Below are positions 37,791-45,587 of a DNA stretch of 64,000 nucleotides, piece after piece. The translations under genes and the position numbers were made by a program. How positions within the stretch are numbered: the stretch's first letter is position 1; each line of letters begins with the position of its first letter. The stretch covers positions 216,072 through 280,071 of the forward strand of contig JADYUL010000003.1 of assembly GCA_021531795.1 (NCBI GenBank), read 5' to 3'. This DNA comes from Lacrimispora saccharolytica. Its GTDB lineage: Bacteria; Bacillota; Clostridia; Lachnospirales; Lachnospiraceae. The notes beneath the pieces were generated by a model. That model saw only the letters and a program-made list of their open reading frames with translations. It was not told the DNA's origin and did no database searches.

Positions 37791-37893
37791 AAGAACCTTT
37801 TTCGTATATTAATTTCGTGTATTCGTATTTTTATCGTATATATTGTTGATAAAAATTCGTATACGGAATATTTATACGAGGAGGTTCTTTTTT
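37790..37893. promoter_or_regulatory. Inverted-repeat region before the integrase
   Basis: AGAACCTTTTTCGTATA (37792-37808) and TATACGAGGAGGTTCT (37873-37888) are inverted repeats enclosing four more copies of TTCGTAT/CGTATA. The right arm includes the integrase ribosome binding site (GAGGAGG). It may be an attachment region, excisionase site or translational control hairpin. Confidence 0.5.
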
Positions 37894-37894
37894 T

Positions 37895-39070
37895 ATGGGA
37901 ACAAAAAAGGTAAAAAGTGTGAAAAAGGTTCAGAGAATCAAGACAAAACAGCCAGGTGTTTATAAGAATTCAGTGACGAACAAGTATGATGTTAAGTACT
38001 GTTATACGATTGTTGACATGGCAACATCTAAGAGAAAATACATGCAAAAATGGTGTTATGGTATAAATTCGTATAAAGATGCGGTAAGTACCTTGAATGA
38101 GTTAAAAGGTGCTAAATTTAAACCCAGTTCAAAGGAGATTACATTAAAAGATGCCTTTGAATTATGGAAAGAAAAAGCAATCGCAAATCAATATAGTATG
38201 ATAACGATAAGAAATACGAGTCAGCAATGTGATATGTTAGCGAAATTTATATCGTTAGATATTCCAATTATTTTGATTACGGAAGAAATGTATTTTAGAT
38301 TGATTGCGCAATGTCGTGATTATGGATATTCAGAAGAAACTGTATGGAATATCAATGCATGCCTTAGAAAACTCATTAATGTAGCATACAAGAATAGGTA
38401 TCTTTCAGAGAATCCCGTAGATTTTTGGGATAGTCCACGTATCTCTACCGGAATAAAAAGAAATGTAATAACAAAAGAAGAGTTGGAAAAAATAAATGAA
38501 TATTTTGATGAGAACTGTTTTTATCGAGTCGGAGAAAATCATTATCCTAAATATAAATTATTAGTAAACCTTCTTTACTTTACCGGTATGAGGATTGGAG
38601 AAGTTATTGCACTTGTATACAGTGATTTTGAAACATATTCGAAGACACCTCGAGGTAAAGAAAAATACATGCGCGTTAATGTAAATAAATCATATAATTC
38701 GGCATATCGCTTATTAAAAGGAACAAAGAACGATAAAACAAGAAAGATTCCTTTACCGGAAGTTGTGATTACATTGTTTAATGAAATTAAGAATGAACAT
38801 TTGCGTGGTGGTGATTTAAATGACAGAATCTTTGATTGGCAGCATAATGCATGCACTGTAATGATACAAAAAGCGTGCAGAGAAAAAGGATTGAGAGAAT
38901 ATACGTGTCATGATTTTAGGCATACCTACATCAGTAGATTGATACGCAGTGGAGTACCGATTCCGGTAATAGAAGCGGTAAGTGGTGATACACAGGCGAC
39001 GATATTTAAGAGATATTCTCATATGTTTCAAGGGGACGAAGAATTGGTGTTAATAGCAATGGACAATTAG
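37895..39070 (+). CDS. int: Tyrosine recombinase/integrase
   Basis: 391 residues. N-terminal arm-binding and core-binding (SAM-like, about 85-185) domains, then the catalytic domain: first Arg in LLYFTGMRIGEVIAL, H-x-x-R in TCHDFRHTYISRLIRSG, and the nucleophile in IFKRYSHMF. All catalytic residues are visible, so it is likely functional. It lies mid-region, directly after the tet(W) remnant, so it could belong to the tet(W)-bearing unit or to the outer element. No excisionase gene was found. Confidence 0.92.
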   Translation: MGTKKVKSVKKVQRIKTKQPGVYKNSVTNKYDVKYCYTIVDMATSKRKYMQKWCYGINSYKDAVSTLNELKGAKFKPSSKEITLKDAFELWKEKAIANQYSMITIRNTSQQCDMLAKFISLDIPIILITEEMYFRLIAQCRDYGYSEETVWNINACLRKLINVAYKNRYLSENPVDFWDSPRISTGIKRNVITKEELEKINEYFDENCFYRVGENHYPKYKLLVNLLYFTGMRIGEVIALVYSDFETYSKTPRGKEKYMRVNVNKSYNSAYRLLKGTKNDKTRKIPLPEVVITLFNEIKNEHLRGGDLNDRIFDWQHNACTVMIQKACREKGLREYTCHDFRHTYISRLIRSGVPIPVIEAVSGDTQATIFKRYSHMFQGDEELVLIAMDN

Positions 39071-39176
39071 GGCATATTAAATATTTAAGAGAGACAAAAG
39101 GTAGGGTTGACACAAGGCGCGCTAAAGACATACACTATATATGTAGCTACTACTGGGCGATGGCTCGGATTATTTT

Positions 39177-41009
39177 ATGGAGGTAGCCATAGTGGACGAG
39201 AGAGATGATTTATATCAGAAGATAGTAGATGAATACCATGCAACAGGTTCTGTTAAGCAGGTTGTTGCTAACCTAAATACAAACACCATAAAGGTCAGAA
39301 GAGTTCTGATTACGGAAGGACTGTGGGAAAGTCCTACAAGCAGAAATGTTGCTGAGTGCTATGCTGCAGGAATGTCTGTAAAAGAAATTGCAAATGAACT
39401 TTGCATGTCAGAGAAAAATGTTCAGTCATATATGCCTTATACGAGAGGAGCATATGGTGGAACAAAGAGTAATGATGCTGAGCGTAGTGGAGAATATAGA
39501 GACCGAATGAAACAGGCTGCAGTCAGCCAGGCTTCAGTAACAGAAGGTAGTAATGCAGATTATCACGACAATGTAATTGCTGATGCTGATAACAGTAACA
39601 TCTTTGATTTCGCAAGTGCGAGAAAAGATTTCTCGGAAGAGACATTCATACCACACAGACCACCAGCTGTATTAAAACTTCGTTTTGAACTTATTAGTTC
39701 ATTTTTTGAAGACGAGCCTGACAAAGGTCTTCGCATGAATGATAAAGAGAAGGAAGACTTCCTTAAGTATGCAAAGGCAAAGGAAGGAATCATAAGAGAG
39801 GTTCTTGTTCCAGGAGAAATGACACTTCACTGTATGCATTATATGCTTCAGAAACTTTTTGGATGGCAGAACAGTCACCTTCATAAATATTTCTTATCAA
39901 GTTCGGATTTTGAAATGGTAACAGATAACAAGAAGGTTGATGATTACATGAATCTCTGTGGTACTCTGTTCAGATTTCCTGACAGTGAACTTGATGACCA
40001 GTTCTGGGACGATGATTATGAAGAAGGAATCAGTATAAAGTCATGGCTGCGCAGTAAATATAATTATGGATTTCTTGCACTTGCTGTTGAAGATTCCTAT
40101 CCAAGAAACCGCGAGTATGTAAAAGATTTCAAAGCAGAATACAGAAAAGAACTTAAGAAAAACAGAAACATGACTCTTACTGAGTTAAGAGATATAGCTT
40201 TTTTTGAAAGCAGCTACAATGTTCTGATTGAGAGTTTGAACCTTAGAGATTTGTTCGCAAAGAGTTATAGGGCAGCGAAAAAACTTTCTGGTATTCAGTG
40301 GCGTGCCATGCAGAAGGAATTCGTTCAGCATAAGGTTGATTACTATGATGAATTTGAAAAAGATGATCCTGAAGAGTATGATGCAATGCTTGGACTGTTG
40401 GAAGAACTGCTTGAACTAAGAAAGAGTGAAGTGAGCTTCCAGCGTGGCATTCATACCGGAGACTATGACGAAATCAAGAAACAGTTTGGCAAGAAACCTG
40501 AAAAAATTATTGAGGAACTGAATGAAAGAATAAGAATGCTTGAGCGAGTGCTGATTCCGGATATTGCAGATGGAAATCCTCAGCCGGTTCCTTTTGCTGA
40601 CAGCATTTACTATTGTTATGATTTTGGAGATGACTGGACAGTTAGGATAACATGTACTGAGGCTTATTTTGGAGATCAGGATTTTGACTGGTGCAATCCT
40701 GATGCAACAGATAGAACAACTGGAAAAAGAAAAACTCCAAAGGAGCCAATCAGGTATACAGATTCATCAGGCTATGACGTACCTGAGGAAGAAACAGAGA
40801 GAATCAGTCAGGTATATCTAGGTGCAAAACCAGTATGCGTATATGCGGATGGTCTTAATGTAATGGATGATGTTGGCGGCATACATGGATTTGCAGATTT
40901 TCTTGAAACAATAAACGGTGATGATTATCAGGAGGTCAGTGAAAGTAAAGAATGGGCCAAGTGGATGGGCTGGACCGGAAGAAAAACCAAGCCTGAAAAT
41001 ATTTTGTAA
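39177..41009 (+). CDS. pRiA4b ORF-3-like plasmid protein with N-terminal helix-turn-helix
   Basis: 610 residues. An N-terminal helix-turn-helix (about 55-85: AAGMSVKEIANELCMSEKNVQ) is followed by a linker and two segments typical of the PRiA4_ORF3 family: VLKLRFELISSFFEDEP with MTLHCMHYMLQKLFGWQNSHLH (about 165-240), and late YYCYDFGDDWTVRIT with DWCNPDATDRTTG and GIHGFADFLE (about 480-590). The function of the family is unknown; members occur on plasmids and near transposons. It is followed by a UPF0158-like gene 15 bp later. Confidence 0.82.
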   Translation: MEVAIVDERDDLYQKIVDEYHATGSVKQVVANLNTNTIKVRRVLITEGLWESPTSRNVAECYAAGMSVKEIANELCMSEKNVQSYMPYTRGAYGGTKSNDAERSGEYRDRMKQAAVSQASVTEGSNADYHDNVIADADNSNIFDFASARKDFSEETFIPHRPPAVLKLRFELISSFFEDEPDKGLRMNDKEKEDFLKYAKAKEGIIREVLVPGEMTLHCMHYMLQKLFGWQNSHLHKYFLSSSDFEMVTDNKKVDDYMNLCGTLFRFPDSELDDQFWDDDYEEGISIKSWLRSKYNYGFLALAVEDSYPRNREYVKDFKAEYRKELKKNRNMTLTELRDIAFFESSYNVLIESLNLRDLFAKSYRAAKKLSGIQWRAMQKEFVQHKVDYYDEFEKDDPEEYDAMLGLLEELLELRKSEVSFQRGIHTGDYDEIKKQFGKKPEKIIEELNERIRMLERVLIPDIADGNPQPVPFADSIYYCYDFGDDWTVRITCTEAYFGDQDFDWCNPDATDRTTGKRKTPKEPIRYTDSSGYDVPEEETERISQVYLGAKPVCVYADGLNVMDDVGGIHGFADFLETINGDDYQEVSESKEWAKWMGWTGRKTKPENIL

Positions 41010-41024
41010 ATAGGAGTCGGTGTG

Positions 41025-41450
41025 ATGGAAGTAATTAAGCTTTCGACAATAGCAGATGCATTTGAGGAATGTTCAGATGAATGGAATCAGTTTCTGAATA
41101 TTAAGACTGGTGAGGTTGTAAACATTCCCGAAGATCCCTGGATGATAGATGAGATGGAATGCAGAGAGCTGATAGAGGAGGTTGAGGATTCTGATGATTA
41201 TCTGATTCTACCAAATCAGTACGAACTACGAGAGTATCCAATTATGCAGGAGTTTGCATATGATTATCCTAACGAAACAATGTCAGAGAAGATGACAGCA
41301 GCATTGCACCGTACAAAACCTTACAGACATTTCAAAGATTTGATTAATAGTCTTGGAATTGCAGAATCCTATTATGATTTCAGGCATAAGGTGTATCTTG
41401 AAAAAGCAAAGGAATGGTGTGAGTATCATTGCTTAAAATATGAGGATTGA
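41025..41450 (+). CDS. UPF0158 family protein
   Basis: 141 residues from ATG 41025 (AGGAG 8 bp upstream; GTG 41022 is an alternative). The product is acidic with the family pattern: FLNIKTGEVVNIPED, YLILPNQYELREYPIMQEFA, and a C-terminal LHRTKPYRHFKDLINSLGI, YYDFRHKVYLEKAKEWCE. Function unknown. It ends before a strong hairpin and the IS end. Confidence 0.82.
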   Translation: MEVIKLSTIADAFEECSDEWNQFLNIKTGEVVNIPEDPWMIDEMECRELIEEVEDSDDYLILPNQYELREYPIMQEFAYDYPNETMSEKMTAALHRTKPYRHFKDLINSLGIAESYYDFRHKVYLEKAKEWCEYHCLKYED

Positions 41451-41463
41451 TGAGCGGTATCGG

Positions 41464-41490
41464 AAACGCACGCATTCATTGCGTGCGTTT
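41464..41490 (+). terminator. Hairpin after the UPF0158 gene
   Basis: AAACGCACGC and GCGTGCGTTT form a perfect 10-bp stem with a 7-nt loop, 13 bp after the stop; no T-run. Confidence 0.7.
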
Positions 41491-41575
41491 AGTATATAGC
41501 AGACATGTGTTTTAGTCTTTAATTCTTAACTTCCAGTAGAAGTTGACACTCAATCGAAAAATAAATGCTCAAAAC

Positions 41576-41611
41576 GGGCAGGAAATCAAGAAATTTCTTG
41601 ATTTCCTGCCC
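41576..41611 (+). repeat. 36-bp perfect palindrome in the IS leader
   Basis: GGGCAGGAAATCAAGAAA and its reverse complement abut with no loop. It lies 60 bp before the transposase start, ahead of a TATAAT at 41620, and could block incoming transcription. Confidence 0.85.
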
Positions 41612-41670
41612 ATTTCTTGTTATAATAATTGAGTAGGTATACATACTTAATTATTGAGTGAGAAACGACT

Positions 41671-43407
41671 ATGTATTATGATTTTTTGGTTAAGATTCCT
41701 GAGGAAAAAGGAAAAATTTTTGAGCGTACCATAAAGGGTGTAACATACATTAATTATGAGTATGACAGGGTATATAAGCCAGACAAGAAATATAACATTC
41801 CCAAGAGAACCACGATAGGAAAAAAGTGTGAAGATGATGATGCCATGATGTATCCTAATCCGAACTTTATGAAATATTTTCCTGATGCAGAACTTCCAAC
41901 GGATGAGGGACGGGATGAGCGGAGTAGCTGCCTCCGGATTGGAACCTTTATGGTTATAGAAAAACTGATGATGGAAAGTATGGTGGAAAACATCGTGTCA
42001 TCCATTTATAACGATGGCAGAGGAACAGGTTTATTTCTTGACCTGGCAAGCTACTATCTGACAACAGAAAATAATGCCGGACAGTATTATCAGGATTATG
42101 CTTATAATCATCCGCTTTTTACACCCGGCTATAAAATATACAGTGATTCAACGGTCTCTGAGTTCATCGGACAGATTTCTGTTGATGATTCTGTAGAATT
42201 TCAGAATGAATGGAATGCATTAAAGAAGAATAAGGACAAGATATATATATCTTACGATTCTACCAATAAGAATTGTCAGGCTGGAGATATTGAACTTGTT
42301 GAATACGGTCATGCTAAGGACGATAAGGGACTGCCAATTTTTAATTATTCCATTGCTTATGACTGTAATAACAGAGAGCCTCTCTTCTATGAGGATTATC
42401 CCGGAAGTATTGTGGATGTATCACAGCTTCAGTGCATGCTTGATAAAGCCAAGGCTTACGGATATAAGAACGCAGGATTTATTCTCGACCGCGGTTATTT
42501 CAGCCGTGAAAATATCAAATATATGGATAAATGTGGTTATGATTTTGTAATCATGATAAAAGGCATGAAAGCCCTTGTTAACGATGCTGTCAAAGAAGTT
42601 AAGGGTACATTTGAAGATAGCAGGCAGTATACAATAAGACGCTTTGGTGTAAATGGAACTACTGTGGAAAGAACTGTCTTTCCATCGGATGAAAGAAACA
42701 GATATCTGCACATTTATTACAGCTATAGCAAGGCAGCTGCTGAAAGGGAACAACTGGAACAAAAAATAGACAAGCTCGCTGCTTATTTTAAGAAACTGGA
42801 GGGGCAACCTGTAGTACTTGATAAATCATATGAAAAGTATTTCAGCCTGGAATACTACCACGAGGGTCAGGAAGACCAGTGCTTTGTGTGTGCTATAGAA
42901 AAGAGCTCTGTTATTGAAGAAGAACTGAAAATGTGTGGTTATTTCTGTATTATTACTTCGGAAAATATGAAGGCGAAAGAGGCTCTTGAACTGTATAAGA
43001 GCAGGGATGTTTCTGAAAAGTTATTCAAAGCGGATAAGACATTTTTAGGCAACAGAAGTATGAGGGTGTATACCGGTGATGCGCTGGAAGGGAAAATGTT
43101 GATTGCATTTGTTGCCCTGATTATCAGAAATCGCATGAATACAAAGCTCAAGGATGAAGAAGAAAAACTGCTCAGTTCTCCAAACTTTATGAATGTACCT
43201 GCAGCAATCAGGGAACTTGAGAAAATAGAGATGATACGGCAGGCGGATGGCGTTTATCGCCTGGATCATGCTGTAACAGCAAACCAGAAAATAATACTCA
43301 AAGCATTTGGTATTGATGCGAATTATATCAAAAGAAAAGCGGAACAAATCAGCAATGAACTGAATCCAAAAGTTCTTAAGGTTAAGATTAACGGGAGGAA
43401 ATCATAG
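41671..43407 (+). CDS. IS1634-like DDE transposase
   Basis: 578 residues. DDE motifs of the IS4/IS1634 group: first Asp in YISYDSTNKNCQAGD, second Asp in FILDRGYFSRENI, and the YKSRDVSEKLFKADK segment holding the final Glu. The long insertion between them is typical. The frame is intact, so it may be active. Its TAG is immediately used by the GTG start of the next ORF. Confidence 0.88.
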   Translation: MYYDFLVKIPEEKGKIFERTIKGVTYINYEYDRVYKPDKKYNIPKRTTIGKKCEDDDAMMYPNPNFMKYFPDAELPTDEGRDERSSCLRIGTFMVIEKLMMESMVENIVSSIYNDGRGTGLFLDLASYYLTTENNAGQYYQDYAYNHPLFTPGYKIYSDSTVSEFIGQISVDDSVEFQNEWNALKKNKDKIYISYDSTNKNCQAGDIELVEYGHAKDDKGLPIFNYSIAYDCNNREPLFYEDYPGSIVDVSQLQCMLDKAKAYGYKNAGFILDRGYFSRENIKYMDKCGYDFVIMIKGMKALVNDAVKEVKGTFEDSRQYTIRRFGVNGTTVERTVFPSDERNRYLHIYYSYSKAAAEREQLEQKIDKLAAYFKKLEGQPVVLDKSYEKYFSLEYYHEGQEDQCFVCAIEKSSVIEEELKMCGYFCIITSENMKAKEALELYKSRDVSEKLFKADKTFLGNRSMRVYTGDALEGKMLIAFVALIIRNRMNTKLKDEEEKLLSSPNFMNVPAAIRELEKIEMIRQADGVYRLDHAVTANQKIILKAFGIDANYIKRKAEQISNELNPKVLKVKINGRKS

Positions 43408-43646
43408 TGGCAAGAAAATATAAATCCAGAGTAACTACAGAAAAGCTTGATGCAAAAATCGAACAGCAGAAAGAGACATTGGAAAAGGCCAAAGCCAGAT
43501 ATGAAGCAGAAAAGGATGCTCTTGCAGAGCTTGTAAAAATGCGTAATGAACTGCGTAAGGAAGAATTAATGGATGCGGTTATAAATAGCAGCAGATCCTA
43601 TGAAGAGATTCTTGTATTTGTGAAAGGGGAAGGTCTGACAGAATGA
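43407..43646 (+). CDS. Small coiled-coil IS passenger protein (DUF4315-like)
   Basis: 79 residues from GTG 43407, sharing one base with the transposase stop; GGGAGG lies 9 bp upstream. Almost entirely helical and charged (EQQKETLEKAKARYEAEKDA), similar in pattern to DUF4315-type proteins. Its end overlaps the next ORF by 4 bp (ATGA). Role unknown; within the IS ends, so probably part of the element. Confidence 0.6.
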   Translation: MARKYKSRVTTEKLDAKIEQQKETLEKAKARYEAEKDALAELVKMRNELRKEELMDAVINSSRSYEEILVFVKGEGLTE

Positions 43647-43912
43647 AAAAGGAATCAAAGAAACGAATCGACCTATATGATATCGGTGATGGTCTGACGC
43701 TTATGAATTTAATTGAAAAAAATGACAGCGGTAAGATGCGTCATATAACTACTTACATAGGGATTGAAGGTAACGGATTTGTATGCGTTGGCAATGCAAA
43801 TGATTTGGATGCACCAGGTGCAATCTTTAGCTATCAATCATATGTTAGAGAGCAGGAAGCAATGTTGCCATTTCTTATTGATATCTTTGAAACGAATACT
43901 GGCGTAAAATAA
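43643..43912 (+). CDS. Small IS passenger protein of unknown function
   Basis: 89 residues in a 4-bp overlap with the previous ORF. A compact alpha/beta pattern (DLYDIGDGLTLMNLIEKND, HITTYIGIEGNGFVCVGNAN) with no catalytic motif recognised. Followed by a terminator hairpin inside the IS. Confidence 0.55.
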   Translation: MKKESKKRIDLYDIGDGLTLMNLIEKNDSGKMRHITTYIGIEGNGFVCVGNANDLDAPGAIFSYQSYVREQEAMLPFLIDIFETNTGVK

Positions 43913-43914
43913 TG

Positions 43915-43950
43915 AAGATTGGAGTGCTGCAACAAGTAGGCTCCAATCTT
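43915..43950 (+). terminator. Terminator at the IS right end
   Basis: AAGATTGGAG pairs with CTCCAATCTT (43941-43950), just after the last passenger ORF. Confidence 0.75.
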
Positions 43951-43988
43951 TACATTTGAGTGGAAAAAATTCTGGAAGTTAAGATATA

Positions 43989-44017
43989 TTGAAAAACACA
44001 TATATTACATATAAAAT
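43989..44017 (+). promoter_or_regulatory. Promoter of the Hsp70-AAA cluster
   Basis: TTGAAA (43989-43994) and TAAAAT (44012-44017), 17-bp spacer, immediately outside the IS end. A TATAAT at 44022-44027 lacks a -35 at the right distance. Confidence 0.5.
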
Positions 44018-44083
44018 ATTATATAATAAGGTAAATAGGATGAAAACTCGGGAATAATTGAAAAAAAGAAAAGGATAAGAACG

Positions 44084-45568
44084 ATGATATTGGGAATTGA
44101 TTTAGGAACGACTTTCTCTGTAGGAGCATATATGGAGGATAACGGAGAAATCCACATCATAGATAATACCGAAGGAAGCGCTTTAACCCCTTCCGTAGTA
44201 CTCTTTGATGAAGAGAATGAAATTATCGTAGGTGATGTAGCAAAGGAGAATGCAGTGCTTCGCCCGGAGGATGTCATCGCAGTGGTAAAAAATTATATGG
44301 GAAAAGATGTCGTCTTAAAAGAACGTGACGGAAAGTCTTACACACCTGAAATGATATCCAGTTTTATCCTTCGTAAGGTAGTGCAGGATGCACAGAACTT
44401 TACCGGAGAAAAGGTAGAGGGTGTAGTTGTCACGGTGCCTGCATACTTTACGGATGCACAGAGAAAGGCTACAGGAGATGCAGTGGTCATGGCTGGTGTG
44501 CCTTTAGTAGGAATGATTAATGAGCCTACGGCGGCAGCTCTTTCCTATGTAAAGAATCACAATATTCAGAATGAAAATATCATGATTTATGACTTGGGTG
44601 GAGGTACCTTTGACGTAACGATATTGAAAATACATAGCTTTGAAAATATTGAAGTACTAAGTACAGGAGGTCTGTCTAATGCAGGGGGACACTTCTTTGA
44701 CCAGTTTATTGTAGATTATGTCAATGATTACATGAAAGAACACCATGATATCGACCTGGAGGATGAAGAATATACGGATGAATTACAGGATTTGTACATA
44801 AAAGCAGAAAATGCAAAAATCCATCTAAGCCAGAAGGTTAAAGTGACGATTCCACTCAAAGTAGGAAAAGTGAAGGAGTCCATTGAACTGACAAGAGATC
44901 AGTTTGAGTCTATGGTTGCCAGAGTCTATATGCGAACAGAAAGTAAATGCAAGGATGCGTTAAAAGAAGCAAAACTAACTGTGGGTGACATCTCAAAGGT
45001 GCTTATGGTAGGCGGTTCCAGTCGAATCCCCTATGTGACAGAGCATATAGCGCAATTTACAGGTAAAGAGCCTTGCAAGGAAATTAATCCGGACGAGGCG
45101 GTAGCCATGGGAGCTGCCATTTATGCCAAAGTAGGAAATACAAAAACAAAGTTTACAGATGTATGTTCTCATAGCATAGGAGTCGTAGTAGTAAATGAGT
45201 ATGGTCAGGAAGAAAATGAGATTATCATTCGCAGAAACTCTCAGATTCCTGTACAACAGGAAGAATACTTTAGAACTATGGTTGAGAATCAGCAAAAGTT
45301 AGAGCTGGCAGTAACAGAGGGTGAATTTAAAGAACTGACTGACGTGACCATTATTGGCAGATTTGAAATAGAGCTACCGGATGGTTTGCCCGAAAAGTCA
45401 CGAATCGTTATTCGTATTTGGTTAGATCATTATCAATTGATTCATATTACAGTAGCGCTGCCGGACGTGGGGTTTGAAAAGGAATATCATATGAAACGAA
45501 TTGCTAATCTCGATGACGAAACGGTACAGAATGTAACCGGAATGCTGAGGGATTATAAAATAAGTTAA
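44084..45568 (+). CDS. Lid-less Hsp70 (DnaK-like) protein
   Basis: 494 residues. A complete actin-fold ATPase domain: LGIDLGTTFSVGAY (phosphate-1), VVVTVPAYFTDAQRKAT, NEPTAAALSY, YDLGGGTFDVTIL (phosphate-2) and VGGSSRIPYVT. The C-terminal ~120 residues resemble a beta substrate-binding domain (IIRRNSQIPVQQEEYFRTMV), but the helical lid of DnaK is absent (DnaK is ~610 residues). No DnaJ or GrpE is adjacent. First gene of the cluster, 19 bp before the AAA gene, so co-expression is likely. Confidence 0.9.
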   Translation: MILGIDLGTTFSVGAYMEDNGEIHIIDNTEGSALTPSVVLFDEENEIIVGDVAKENAVLRPEDVIAVVKNYMGKDVVLKERDGKSYTPEMISSFILRKVVQDAQNFTGEKVEGVVVTVPAYFTDAQRKATGDAVVMAGVPLVGMINEPTAAALSYVKNHNIQNENIMIYDLGGGTFDVTILKIHSFENIEVLSTGGLSNAGGHFFDQFIVDYVNDYMKEHHDIDLEDEEYTDELQDLYIKAENAKIHLSQKVKVTIPLKVGKVKESIELTRDQFESMVARVYMRTESKCKDALKEAKLTVGDISKVLMVGGSSRIPYVTEHIAQFTGKEPCKEINPDEAVAMGAAIYAKVGNTKTKFTDVCSHSIGVVVVNEYGQEENEIIIRRNSQIPVQQEEYFRTMVENQQKLELAVTEGEFKELTDVTIIGRFEIELPDGLPEKSRIVIRIWLDHYQLIHITVALPDVGFEKEYHMKRIANLDDETVQNVTGMLRDYKIS

Positions 45569-45587
45569 GAAAGGCATTGGCAAAGCA

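Larger units (their letters stand above)
41524..43984 (+). mobile_element. IS1634-like insertion sequence with two passenger ORFs
   Basis: Ends are TCTTAACTTCCAG (41524-41536) and its exact reverse complement CTGGAAGTTAAGA (43972-43984), with further partial matching inward (CACTCAA). Between them lie a transposase gene and two tightly coupled small ORFs. No target-site duplication is obvious. Confidence 0.75.

Noticed and set aside
39177..41009. Relaxase or replication gene
   Set aside because: The HTH start suggested it, but the conserved segments match PRiA4_ORF3 and no relaxase motif is present.
44084..45568. Housekeeping dnaK
   Set aside because: Too short, lacks the lid, no grpE/dnaJ/hrcA neighbours, lies in a mobile region.
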